Origin: Didymodactylos carnosus
Taxonomy: Eukaryota; Rotifera; Eurotatoria; Philodinida; Philodinidae
Direction: 5' to 3'
Length of the DNA stretch: 45,888 nt
Assembly: GCA_905250885.1 (NCBI GenBank)
Contig: CAJNOQ010000585.1
Span: forward strand, 1 to 45,888
This document shows, piece by piece, positions 34,283-44,865 of the stretch; the first letter of the stretch is position 1, and each line of letters begins with the position of its first letter. The translations under genes and the position numbers were made by a program. The notes beneath the pieces were generated by a model. It did no database searches and was not told where the DNA came from. It was given only the letters and a program-made list of their open reading frames with translations.

Positions 34283-34326
34283 GTTCTAAGACTGATACCA
34301 GTGCTGGTATCATAGTCCTAAGGAAC
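34283..34326. repeat. Near-perfect palindrome
   Basis: The core GATACCAGTGCTGGTATC is palindromic except for its centre, and the flanks CTAAGACT / AGTCCTAAGG extend the stem on both sides. It would form a cruciform or a short RNA hairpin. Confidence 0.6.
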
Positions 34327-34769
34327 GAAAAATATTAAAATTTTGTGAATTCAGCTTTTGTGAGGTTATTAGCTAGAAAAAACCTAATTTCAAAGATGTT
34401 CGACCAACAGGTTGTTAACGGTCCATAATAATGCAATAACGGTCTTAAAACGAACATCATAAAATGTCCATTTTTTGATCATAATAAAAATACCACTTTT
34501 AAGCATTAAAACATTTCTAGTTTAAATGCATAAAAATGGTCAGGAAATTGTCGCAATAGTCTAAAAATGTCCAGTTAACAAACACTGAATGGGTTATTAA
34601 TAGGCGTTTGATAGACAATTAATTACACCGTTGTCGACATCCTGGATGTTTGAGCCCTTTTTAAACTGTCATCGGAAGTAGAGATGGACAAGGATCCTTG
34701 GGACCTTCGTTCTCTCAGAGGCTTTCTCCATGATGGAGGTGAAGGTGATCCAGCACTCACCTCTGTTGC

Positions 34770-34866
34770 ACATCTTATCTCAGCTTAATTCGGATTCTCA
34801 CGCACAAAAATTTTAAAAATCAAACACGAATTGAATGCTGATAAAAATCGAACTGAGATAAGATGT
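34770..34866. mobile_element. Possible 97-bp MITE with perfect 14-bp inverted ends
   Basis: ACATCTTATCTCAG at 34770-34783 is the exact complement of CTGAGATAAGATGT at 34853-34866. The interior has no coding capacity. Too small to classify; no target-site duplication was recognised. Confidence 0.4.
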
Positions 34867-35280
34867 ACATATATGAATGTGATTTTATATTTTAGTTAAT
34901 CTTTATATAATAATAATCTTATCATATTGTGCGGAAATATGTTTTACAAAACATTAGACTTACGTTAAAAACCTTAAGAAAAGGTTAACGTAGATCGAGG
35001 TGAACTTTAAATTTTATTTTAAAACTCAAGTTTGGTATCTAAACTAATTTTAGTTTAGATTTTTGATGTTGTACAAATGATTCATAATGCAATCATTCGT
35101 TGTTTTTTTTTTGTATATTCATATAGTTTTTCTCTTGTCATAGTAGTTTAGTATGCCAATGTATTTTGTTTTTACGAAAAATTCTTCAATAAGAGTACAA
35201 TAGTCTAGATATTCCGGTTTTTGTTGGGAATGTGTCCTCTTATATTTTTAATCTATATTTTAATCTCTATTGATTTTTTT

Positions 35281-35303
35281 AGATTATTCTTTTATTGTAA
35301 ACG
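35281..35303 (+). other. Splice acceptor 21 bases before the F-box gene start (cis or trans)
   Basis: TTGATTTTTTTAG ends at 35282, followed by a 21-base leader and the ATG at 35304. Confidence 0.5.
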
Positions 35304-38300
35304 ATGTCAAAGCGATCACTAGCGCAGCAAACACAAGATAATGATAATGAAATGTAAGTTTTTTTGATAATTCATTTAAAGAACTTTTGATAATGGACAG
35401 AATGCTTTTTTTACTGGAAAAGCATTGTTTATCTCCATATGTTTGTCAGCATGACATACTTCTCACGTTTTAGAAGACGACATTCGCTCGAACTCTTCCG
35501 GTTTTTTTATTAATTATCATGACCACTTCTAAAATGTAATCAACGTTAATCTCAAATATAGTTTCATGCATCAGTAGATCAACGACAGTTATTATATATA
35601 TTATTCTTACTTTTTTTAGTCCTGCAAAACAATCGAGAATCGCTGCTGTTGTTTTAGTTGCTTCACATATTACTAGCTATGAATGTTTGCCGAATGAATT
35701 GAATCTGGAAATATTTGAATATCTATCACTGTTTAATATTCTTCATTCATTCACAAATTTAAATCAACGTTATTCATCTCTCGTGTATTCTTATCAACAA
35801 CACATCGATCTGACCTCACCGATATCATGTGAACAATTTAATAATTTCTTGCAGAAAATACTCCCAGCTATTGACGCATATCAAATTCAAACTGTCAAAC
35901 TATCAAATCGTTATACATACAAGCAAATTCAATTATTTACGTCATTATTTAAAATTCGACAATTCCAAGAACTGAAAACAATACATCTCATCGAGCCGAC
36001 ATTGAATGATCTACAAGAAATTTTACCAAATGTTGGAATATCAGTGAGAAATTTAATATTAGAAATACATCAACAACAACAGTTTGATTTTGTCTACGAT
36101 AATTTACCTTTAACAATTGCAAAATTAATTATAGAAACAAACCAACAATATTTTAGGTATAAAATAGCTTAGTCGGAAGTTCTGTTTTATTCTCGCCTAA
36201 TGAAGCATATGCCTTGTGACGTCCTGATTTTCTCCTCCTTTCCCGTTCTTCCGGTTATCATCCTTTTTCAAACAAAGAGAATTTATCCTACTATCCATTT
36301 CAAAATATAAAGATCACGGATGTTTTTTGATATAACTTTTGACGGAAAAACACTAGAGACCTATGGTTTTCAGATTAATGAAAGAGAACACCTGTGGACA
36401 TAGTTCTATACTAAATTGAATCAAATCCGACAGCTCTACCATGGCGTATCTTCCAAAACAAAATATCCGAGCCGGTCGTTCGAAAAATTTGCATAGCAAA
36501 GTGCTGCTCTGAACACATGTGGATATGCAACACATGCCGCTAGGTTCCAACTATCGTGATTTGAACACTACAGACCATCTCTGGAGATCTATCTATCCGC
36601 TAAACCTAAACCCTGGAAACCTTAAAAGTGCATGGTGCACAGGTTTTCGATCACGTTAAATCTCGCAGCAATGTTTGTTTTGTTGTCTGAATTAAAGAAA
36701 CTTGAGAAGACGAGTTTTTCAGAGAATTCGATTTTTCCGCTGTGACCATACCAAAATAAAAACCTTGTCACCTTCATTTCTCAACCAAAGTGCTTCAAAT
36801 TTTCAAAACCCACTCAGTTCCCCTGCTGTACAATTTAGGAAAGTTAAAATTATTTCTTATACTGACATTTTACCTGATGATCCTTGGAGGTTTTCTAAAA
36901 AACCTGTCGAAGATACGCTTTGCTTTTTGTAGTTCTGATCGTGAGATCGAATAGAACACCTTCTCTTTCGCTTACTCATCAAGTTCCATGCAATTTGATT
37001 GAGAAATGAAGGCGCTAGACGCTTTTCATTTTAGCGGAAAAATCGAATTCTCTGAAAAATTCGTCTTCTCAAGTTTCTTTAATTCAGACAACAAAACAAA
37101 CATTGCTGCGAGATTTAACGTGATCGAAAACCTGTGCACCATGCACTTTTAAGGTTTCCAGGGTTTAGGTTTAGCGGATAGATAGATCTCCAGAGATGGT
37201 CTGTAGTGTTCAAATCACGATAGTTGGAACCTAGCGGCATGTGTTGCATATCCACATGTGTTCAGAGCAGCACTTTGCTATGCAAATTTTTCGAACGACC
37301 GGCTCGGATATTTTGTTTTGGAAGATACGCCATGGTAGAGCTGTCGGATTTGATTCAATTTAGTATAGAACTATGTCCACAGGTGTTCTCTTTCATTAAT
37401 CTGAAAACCATAGGTCTCTAGTGTTTTTCCGTCAAAAGTTATATCAAAAAACATCCGTGATCTTTATATTTTGAAATGGATAGTAGTTAAACGCTATTTT
37501 TCTGTTAGCATCAGTTTGATTTGCTCAGTTAATTTTCTAAATGATATTTCCATCAATTGTTTATTATCCTGTGACTTTTCATTTCTTTTTCAGTTTGAAA
37601 TGTCTACCGGCCTTTGTGATGCCAAAATTAACCTGTCTCACTTCGTTACAATTGTATCTGTGTGATGGGAATGATTTTTTTTTACTATTAAAACAAATAC
37701 CAAATATTTGTTATTTGAACTTATCGATCATGTATTTATATGAAACATTCCATTCAAAACATGATTTAAATACACTCGATGTATATTTGCCCTATTTGGA
37801 AGAATTTTATTTAGAAATTCAAGGTGGATGTAATACAATTACATTTTCAAAATTGTACGAACTATTAGACAGAGAATATTGTTGTCCAAAACTAGAGAAA
37901 TTTCATTTTCATTGTCAATATATCACTTATATTGAAGAATATTTATTTCGACAATTTTTTGAAATATTAAAACCACAAACATTCTATGTTCAATGGGAAA
38001 AAAGATATAAAGAAGACCTACAACCGGGTATGAAATTGAATATCTAATATTTAACATTAGTCTAATAATAAGATTTTGTTTAAAATAAGCTCATATATTT
38101 TAGCGAGCTCTAATATTTGAATGTTTCGTTGATATTTTGAGTTGTACAATCTTCTAGGTGACAATGAATTATCATTATTTAATGATCCATTTTGGCATGA
38201 GAAAAATTTTCATTTAAATTATTACTATACGAATGTTGGCAATTTAGAATGTATTCGATTGTATACATTATCAACGAAAAAGTTTAATATTATTTCATCT

Positions 38301-39259
38301 TCTCAATGTCATCGAAACATTCCAACATTATCCTATAATACAACATGTAATGAGTTAATATTGTTTAATGAATTAGGTAAGCAGATTGAAACAATTCAGA
38401 AAACTATATTATCATATTCTTCTATCGTGTGAGAATACTCTAATACAAATAACGTTTTGGATAAAAACACTGTTTTTCATTCATTTCTAGGTAATAATAT
38501 TCACAATTATAGTGTTCTACCATATCGATATAATAGTTTATTATTACAATCATCATCTCCCACTTTTGTTGATAAAACTATGTTGTCATACTCAAGTGTA
38601 AAGTATTTAAAATGGAACGACAATGCACATATTGAAGAATCATGCAATTATTTTTTGCATATAATCGAACGTTGTCTATCACTAACAAAATTAACAATTC
38701 GCTATAGAAATTTGAGACAATTGCTAACATTTCAGCTTAGAAATATAACAGATTTAATTTTGTTAGATGTTGATCGTATACCTGTTCAAGATCTAGAATA
38801 TCTCTCAACATTATTTCCAAATTTATTACATTTAACGTTACGAACAACAAGTTTAAAGTCAGTTATTGGTAAGAAACGTTTATCTACACAAATAGTTACT
38901 TTCTATTCTGCTAAAATGTAATATTACAAAAATAAATTATAGACGCGAAGGTAAAAATGATGAAATTATCGAGAGATGTGTATTTTTTGCATAGTATATT
39001 CTAATTGCCTAGGATGTGGATATTTATGTATGAATATTTTTCTCCATTGGATTATAGCGATCATCAAAATCAAAGAATCGATGTTGACATTTTTTATCTT
39101 TTAGAAAAATTTTCAAAATTGATTTCGTTATCGATTAGTGGTTTCCGCGATATTCAAAAGTCAAATTTGAAAAAATGGCTCAAAGACGAACAAGGAAAAA
39201 CATGTTTTGTTGTGCAAAATTACAAGACTAATAATCATAAAGTTGACATTTGGTTATAA
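35304..39259 (+). CDS. F-box protein with a long leucine-rich C-terminal region, 6 exons
   Basis: Exons read by eye: 35304-35353, 35620-36156, 37594-38027, 38158-38376, 38491-38857, 39013-39259. The sum is 1854 nt, 617 aa. After a short charged leader the F-box is at about residues 30-70 (CLPNELNLEIFEYLSLFNIL ... RYSSLVYS). F-box proteins bind Skp1 and bring targets to SCF ubiquitin ligases. The rest has scattered L..L.L segments (FYLEIQGG, LTLRTTSL, LISLSISG) like diverged leucine-rich repeats that would bind the target. Exon 5 has a tempting GTAAGA donor at 38869, but only the GTCAGT at 38858 keeps the last exon in frame (LKMWIFMYEY), so that choice is inferred. The target is unknown. Such F-box genes form large families in bdelloid genomes. 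Intron 2 carries a 1.2-kb fold-back element. Confidence 0.8.
36288..37486. mobile_element. 1.2-kb fold-back element with 454-bp almost identical arms, in an F-box gene intron
   Basis: Bases 36288-36741 and 37033-37486 are inverted copies of equal length (454 bp). The only difference noticed is one G/A near 36714. The same 65-codon frame, identical in sequence, therefore appears on the minus strand at 36353-36550 and on the plus strand at 37224-37421. Ends read CTACTATCCATTTCAAAAT. The 291-bp centre (36742-37032) includes a smaller inverted pair (CTTCATTTCTCAA near 36771 and its complement near 37003). No transposase. It lies wholly inside intron 36157-37593 and leaves the splice sites intact. 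Confidence 0.92.
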
Positions 39260-40362
39260 AACTTAAACAATTTCGTAATTATGAAATTTATTGTTTGAGA
39301 GAGATTTTTGCTTGAATTTAAGATAAGCTCTTAAACTATAGCGTTTGTTCGACTGAAATGATGTCTGATGTGTTATCGTTTTCTTTTTCATGGTACGTAT
39401 ATTTTTCAGAGAATATATTCCACTACATTTTTTGGTCAATATACAATAATGTCCGATATTTTTTCCTGTTTGTGTTTAATACACTTTTGTTTTTCTCTAC
39501 ATTTTCGTGACTTTTTTGTAAGCATTACTACGCTAATTTTTTCCCTGTTGTGTGTTGTATTATAAATTTTTAGTTCAAAAAAAAATTTGTTTGTGTTCTC
39601 ATCTAATGATCAATCAGTTGTTGTTCGTAATGACAATAAGTAAAAAATGAAATTCGTTTTTCTACTTTAAATGAAATGGATTAAAAGATATTTTGTAGAG
39701 TTAAAGGTGTGCATTGTTTCATATTCTCAAGAAGAGTTCTAAAAAAACGCCATTACATTGTTCCTCAATGCCTTTTTCTGACGTTTCGGCTTTTATAAAC
39801 AGTCACTAATAGGTATGTCAGAGCAAATACGCTACTAGATATATGGATAAATTCTCTATTTTTTTATCACTAGAAAAAACAACTCTACTATGCGTTTCAA
39901 AATACAATGCCCAAGAAAGTATTTACTATAGTGCAAACCCGTATACTGTAGTTGAAAAATCGTTTTCTTCGGTTTTTCCTTTGAATAACAAAATCTTACA
40001 CATGTGGTAGAAGAAGAACATCTTCAAAAAAAAAAGAAATTCTCTCTAGGGTTTTCCCCCATAGCCCAAAGTCAACTCCAAAAGAGCCACTAACACACGC
40101 CATACATTTTTTATGATCAAATAAAAGAACTCGGAGATTGATACGCTCTTCTCTTTTTTTCTTATCTTCTTCTATATCATCTACACTTTCATTTTTATCC
40201 ACGTGTGCATTAACAACATCAAGTTTAGTAAATATTACACAAGTAGTCGAAAATATCATAAAAACAGTAAAATCGATAAATTCCTAAAACATCATACATA
40301 ACATAAAAATTTCTCGCTCTGGGAAAATTTAAGCCTAAGTTATATGGTGGAAAAATAGAAAC
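39260..40362. other. Intergenic, no gene recognised
   Basis: AT-rich 3' flank of the F-box gene and 5' flank of the oxidase pseudogene. An 87-codon minus frame (39996-40259) lacks recognisable motifs. A short segment around 39830-39885 recurs at 44405-44455. Confidence 0.35.
39830..39885 (+). repeat. Short dispersed repeat, copy A
   Basis: CTACTAGATATATGGATAAATTCTCTATTTTTTTATC resembles the segment at about 44404-44448 in the same orientation, differing at several positions. Probably a relic of a shared element. Confidence 0.4.
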
Positions 40363-42651
40363 ATGGAAACATATAAATGGAGAATTTTTCTTGTGCTTAT
40401 TTTAAGTAGGTGCCAAACACAAAATATTCCAAATAATGCTGTTATTTATCCGAAACGACAAGATATTTATAATTTTACACTTACTATTGGACATGCACTT
40501 AGTATGGGCATCTGGAATGACGAAAGAAAAACTTATGATCCAGTGTTATACGATCCAAACACAAAAAAATATAGAGCTCGTAAGTATAGCTTGACAGATC
40601 GTTTTGACGCTTTTCTTGAAGTAACCAATCAATCTGATTTTAATACAATTATTACTGCAGCTGGTCTGCATCGTAATATGTTATTAATAAATAAAAGATT
40701 TCCTGGAACACCGATTGTTGTACCTTTAAATGCAAAAGTTGAAGTGGTTGTTACTAATGAGATGATAATTGATGTTTTGAGTTTACATTAGCATGGACAA
40801 ACTCAAATGAACACATTTTATATGGATGGCGTAACGCGTATTACCCAATGTCCAATAGAACCAGGCGAAACATTTACATACAAATTTGTAGCATCGAATA
40901 AAGATACTCATTGGTATCATGCACATTCAGGTGTGCAAAGAACAGAAGGATTATATGGAGCTTTTATTGTTACTGAATCTTATGCTGCTGCTGATAAAAA
41001 TAATAGTGATAACAAATCTGATTCAAATGATGCAAACCGAGACGTAAAAGACGGTTATGAACAAGAATTTTATTTCATAGTTCAAGAGTGGCTTCAACAA
41101 GATTCATTAAGTGTTTTTAACTATGTTAACTGGGAAAATACAAAATTTTTCAATAGCTTCACAGAGACAACAAATTGTTTTGCACCTAATCGAATGGATG
41201 ATGGAACACCTGTTGCACCAGTACCATATAATTTAAAGAAAAAGATGGATGCGATTTTGATAAATGGTAAAGGTTGGTATAATTTGCCTGTAGCACTTCA
41301 GTATGTCGACTCATGGGGTTCCAATGCATTCAATCTTCCATTAGAAGTATTCACTGTTAAACCTAATAAAAAATATTTGTTTCGTGTGATTGGTGCAAAT
41401 GCAGGGCATGCACTTGAAATAACTATTGGTGGACATAAAATGACTATTGTTGCATCGGATGGTAATCCAATTGATCCGATAGACGAAATTGATAGTCTGA
41501 TAATTAATAGTGGCGAAAGATATGATTTTGAAATACAAACAAAGTCTGAATCGGATAATAAAAATTACTTCATAGTAGTAAAAACTTTAGAAACACTGGA
41601 TTGGAATTTTCAAAAGTTACCAACGTAAAATTATGGACTTGGAATCTTAAAATATGAGAAAGTGAATGACAGAAATATTTTTTGCTCAAGTGCATGTGAA
41701 TCATGTACTTCAGGTAAAAAATGCCGAAAAGTAAATTGTCCATTTTGGCCAAGCCAAAATGATGGTCCGTTTGATTGCATTAGTCCTGGATTATATAAAT
41801 CTTTATCTTCTTCAATTCCAGAATCTGACCGTATTGATATGTTTAAAAATCAATACAAAAAAGAAGAATTTGAAGAGCATTTTTTAAATTTTCATTTCTC
41901 AGGTTCTACATCACAAAGGGCATCAATTAATGGAAGACAGTTTATTTTACCTTCTTATCCTCCTTTTTTTGAAAAAGACTTTGATAAAGCTATCGTACCA
42001 TGCCGTAATTCATGTATTGAGGAAAGTACATGTGATTGTACGAATAAATTAAAAATTGGTACAAATAAAATTATTCAATTAATTATTTACAATATGGGTA
42101 AAGGTGCCGGAATAGATGGTACAGCTCATCCAGTTCATTTTCATGGACACCATTTTTATGTTGTTGCTATGGGATATCCTACATATAATTATACGAACCA
42201 TAGATATAAAAGTAGTAACACAGATATCAATTGTAAAAATGAAACAAATTCATTTTGTAATTATGCCGGTTGGTCTAATAAATATTGGAGTTTAGGTAAT
42301 ATAGCTTCAATACCTATTGCAAATTTAGTAAATCCACCTATAAAAGATACAATATTTGTGCCTGTTGGTGGATTTATAGTTGCAAGATTTCGTTCTAACA
42401 ATATAGGACTATGGTTTCTACATTGTCATATTGAAGTGCATCAAGCTGAAGGAATGGCTCTTTTCATTCAAGAAGGTTCCGATGACGAAATACGTTCGCT
42501 CGTCAAGTTTGATGAAATAAATTTATGTCACAAGGGCCCAAATATACCAGATAAATCAGCTTCATTGAACAGAGCAAGTCAAATAAATGATTTCAAACCA
42601 ATTTTAATTTTGTTGACCCTGTTATGTATTATTCAGCACTTTAGTGTTTAA
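40363..42651 (+). pseudogene. Laccase-like multicopper oxidase, intronless, two in-frame stops
   Basis: One reading frame of about 760 codons from ATG 40363 to the TAA ending at 42651, broken by TAG at 40789-40791 and TAA at 41626-41628, with no frameshift. Multicopper oxidases oxidise phenols or metal ions and reduce O2 to water. A short hydrophobic start (RIFLVLILSRC) suggests secretion, and the last 20 residues (PILILLTLLCIIQHFSV) suggest a membrane or GPI anchor. Copper motifs: the first HxHG reads H-stop-HG, where TAG replaces the usual TGG of HWHG; THWYHAHSG, HPVHFHGHHFYV and LHCHIEVHQAEGM are intact. A Cys-rich insert (SACESCTSGKKC) is like those of animal laccases. The lack of introns contrasts with DHX9 and PARP1 and could mean retroposition or transfer. 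It is most likely a young pseudogene; recoding or editing is a remote alternative. Confidence 0.85.
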
Positions 42652-42685
42652 CTTTTTTAACTATAGCAAATCCCGATATTTCTGA

Positions 42686-42825
42686 AAAGTGCTGCTCTAA
42701 AAGCATATGGATATGCAACATATGTCGCTCTACAATCTGGCGCACGTTTCAACTCTCCAACTACCGTGGTTCAAGCACTACAGCCAATCTCTGAGGATTT
42801 ACCTATCGGCTAAACCTGAACCCTG
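42686..42825 (+). repeat. Diverged relic of the F-box-intron fold-back arm
   Basis: Shares ordered words with 36498-36615: AAAGTGCTGCTCT, GGATATGCAACA, CCAACTA, CACTACAG and the end GCTAAACCT(A/G)AACCCTG. It has an extra ~20 bases in the middle and many substitutions. Same orientation as the left arm. A single-arm or truncated older copy, just after the oxidase pseudogene. Confidence 0.7.
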
Positions 42826-42839
42826 CCCTAGCGAACGTA

Positions 42840-42970
42840 CTTGATGCAAGTACTTGGAAAAATTGGCAAGTGTTTTCAAAATTTGTCACTTGTCATATAC
42901 TTTCAGAAGTACTTCTCAATGATAAAAATACTTGCTTTTATCGCTAAGAAGTACTTTGTGAAAGTTCTTG
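42840..42970. repeat. AAGTACTT-rich segment with a 28-bp stem
   Basis: The palindrome AAGTACTT occurs several times. Bases 42899-42927 and about 42937-42965 form an inverted pair (CTTTCAGAAGTACTTCT ... against AAGAAGTACTTTGTGAAAG) with few mismatches and a loop of about ten bases. Confidence 0.5.
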
Positions 42971-43727
42971 GCAAGTAAGGGTTTTTTGTCACACTAAACC
43001 GAAAAAAGTGTATTTGGTTTAAGCTTTAATCTTGAACCAGAACGAAATCGAGAATATAAATTCCCATTATATCATTCTGAAACTTAAACTATCTAAACAC
43101 AAAATCAGTCCTTGCACGAAGCTAGGATCGAACACACGAACTTGATCTTTGCAGACGAACAAAGATCATCTTCGTGTGTATTGTAAAAGCGTATTTGAAA
43201 ACCAAAAGGGTTTTTCTGTTTGACCAAAAAACTAAAAAGTGATTTTTAGTAAGAGCCAAAGGGTTTTCTAGCTTTCCTAAAAAACAGAAGGTTTTTTTTC
43301 TAAACGCATTTGATTTAGGGAAACATCGTTCTGGGTTTTTCAAGTAGCAAAGGATTTTCCAGTTTGAGAAAAATCAAAAGGGTTTTCTAAAAAGAGTTAA
43401 TCGAACACTTTATATTTCGAAATCCAACAAACAATTTATCTTAATGTCGGTGAACTCTTATGTAGCGATTTCTGTATAAAGAAAGAATGAAAAAGAAAAT
43501 GTTTTAATACGAGATCTCTCAAAATAAAGTGTTTCTTAACGTAACTGACGTACTGATTTCACCATGTTTTATCCGGTTTTCTCTTCGGGAACATAATGCT
43601 TTAATTCTGCTTTAGAAAAGTTAAAAAGCAGATATAAACTAAAAATAGGGTTAAAATCAGCAGTTGCTTGGATAAGACAGGTTAGAACCGCTCGCCACTA
43701 TCTGTTTACATAACTACTATACCTGTG
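42971..43727. repeat. Gene-free stretch with degenerate AAAGGGTTTTCT repeats (43190-43400)
   Basis: Words such as AAAAGGGTTTTTCTG, AAAGGGTTTTCTAG, AAAGGATTTTCCAG and AAAAGGGTTTTCTAA recur at irregular 35-60 base spacing between 43190 and 43400. They resemble the TTTCTA satellite but lack its strict inverted words. The remainder shows no gene. Confidence 0.45.
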
Positions 43728-44340
43728 CTTACGAGGGAACCGCCCCAGGTGCCCCGCTCCAATTTCCTTCATTCATACCTCGTTTTATAGAGCACATCGA
43801 ACTGGTAAAAAGCCTAAAAGGATATCGGCTGACGACTCTTTAAGATCCGGTTTTCTGGAAAACCAGTTTTTCAGAAGCTCTAACAGAATAACCAAAACCT
43901 TTGTTAATGAGACATGATTGTAGCCCACGAAATTCTCATAAAAATGAGACATCTCCCAGCTCTACATGACCTTTCTTTGCAAAGTTATAGAATTTACAAG
44001 AAAAGCCCTAAATTAATTTCTTCTGATTTCTGCAGCTTTGAGTTGACACTGAACATTCAGGGCTTTTCTTGTAAATTCTATAACTTTGCAAAGAAAGGTC
44101 ATGTAGAGCTGGGAGATGTCTCATTTTTATGAGAATTTCGCGGGCTACAATCATGTCTCATTAACAAAGGTTTTGGTTATTCTGTTACAGTTTCTGAAAA
44201 ACTGGTTTTCCAGAAAACCGGATCTTAAAGAGTCGTCAGCCGATATCCTTTTAGGCTTTTCACCAGTTCGATATGCTCTATAAAACGAGGTATGAATGAA
44301 GGAAATCGGAGCGGAGCACCTGGGGCGGTTCCCTCGTTAG
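43728..44340. mobile_element. 613-bp fold-back MITE (family member 2)
   Basis: Arms 43728-44012 and 44055-44340 (285 and 286 bp) are inverted copies with a few mismatches and a 42-base loop. Ends read CTTACGAGGGAACCGCCCC and its near complement. The inner part of each arm (ACATCTCCCAGCTCTACATG, CTTTCTTTGCAAAGTTATAG, AAGCCCTAAAT) is shared with the element at 31641-32255; the outer parts differ in sequence but keep arm length and the CTWACGAGKGAA terminus. Confidence 0.88.
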
Positions 44341-44403
44341 GAAAACGTGTTTTTGTGGACTTCAGACACAGAATAATATAAGTTCACAAAGTGAATACTA
44401 CTA

Positions 44404-44450
44404 CCCGTACTAGATATACAGATAAAGTCTCTACTTTTTATCGCTTAAAA
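44404..44450 (+). repeat. Short dispersed repeat, copy B
   Basis: Relative of 39830-39885: ACTAGATATACAGATAAAG, then CTCTACTTTTTATCGCTTAA. Same orientation as copy A. Confidence 0.4.
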
Positions 44451-44726
44451 AGCAAAGGAGGGGTCCGCATAATCCTGATAATCGGTCCACTTTATTTTTG
44501 TCTAAAAATGATTCTGTAAGTAGTAGAAAAGTATTATCAGTCGGTGTTGAACCGTTTCGCATACTTTTGGTAACTAAAAATCCGAGTAATTCTTTGTCAA
44601 TAAGGCGCCAATAGCTCATCCCTCAAAGATCAGCTATAGGTTGCGTAAAAGATATTTTTCTCATGTTTCTTTCATGTAGGCGACAAAGTAAATATATTAC
44701 TGGATAGCCTTTTAAAATTCTCTAAA

Positions 44727-44865
44727 GCCCCGTCCACATTAGAAGCCCAGTGGGCTTCTACTATATCCCGCAAGAAAGGCAAAATTTTCTCAAAAAGTAC
44801 CCTATGAGGGCAGGGGTAATTTTCAAAAAATTTCTTGGCAGACTGGGCTTCTAATGTGAGGGGGG
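44727..44865. mobile_element. 139-bp MITE with about 23-bp inverted ends
   Basis: GCCCCGTCCACATTAGAAGC... at 44727-44750 pairs with the complement of ...GCTTCTAATGTGAGGGG at 44843-44865, differing at the outermost few bases. The interior is short and non-coding. The CCCC/GGGG ends suggest a DNA-transposon derivative; the superfamily cannot be fixed from one copy. Confidence 0.6.

Larger units (their letters stand above)
33408..35280. other. PARP1 3' flank and intergenic region
   Basis: Begins with the PARP1 3' UTR; an AATAAA lies at about 33908, some 500 bases after the stop, and could be its polyadenylation signal. A 111-codon frame (33577-33912) is hydrophobic low-complexity sequence and is not called. 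The rest is AT-rich, with two small inverted repeats annotated separately. Confidence 0.4.

Noticed and set aside
36353..36550. A 65-aa protein present twice in opposite orientation (also 37224-37421)
   Set aside because: The identity is a direct result of the 454-bp inverted arms; no domain, and the frame lies inside an intronic element.
36702..36932. 76-codon frame in the centre of the F-box-intron element
   Set aside because: It begins in the arm and has no recognisable domain; possibly captured sequence, but too little to call a gene.
38858..38874. GTAAGA at 38869 as the donor of F-box exon 5
   Set aside because: It looks stronger than GTCAGT at 38858 but puts the final exon out of frame and leads to an early stop; only GTCAGT gives a whole number of codons.
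39996..40259. 87-codon minus-strand frame before the oxidase pseudogene
   Set aside because: Low-complexity charged segment, no homologue recognised and no splice sites seen.
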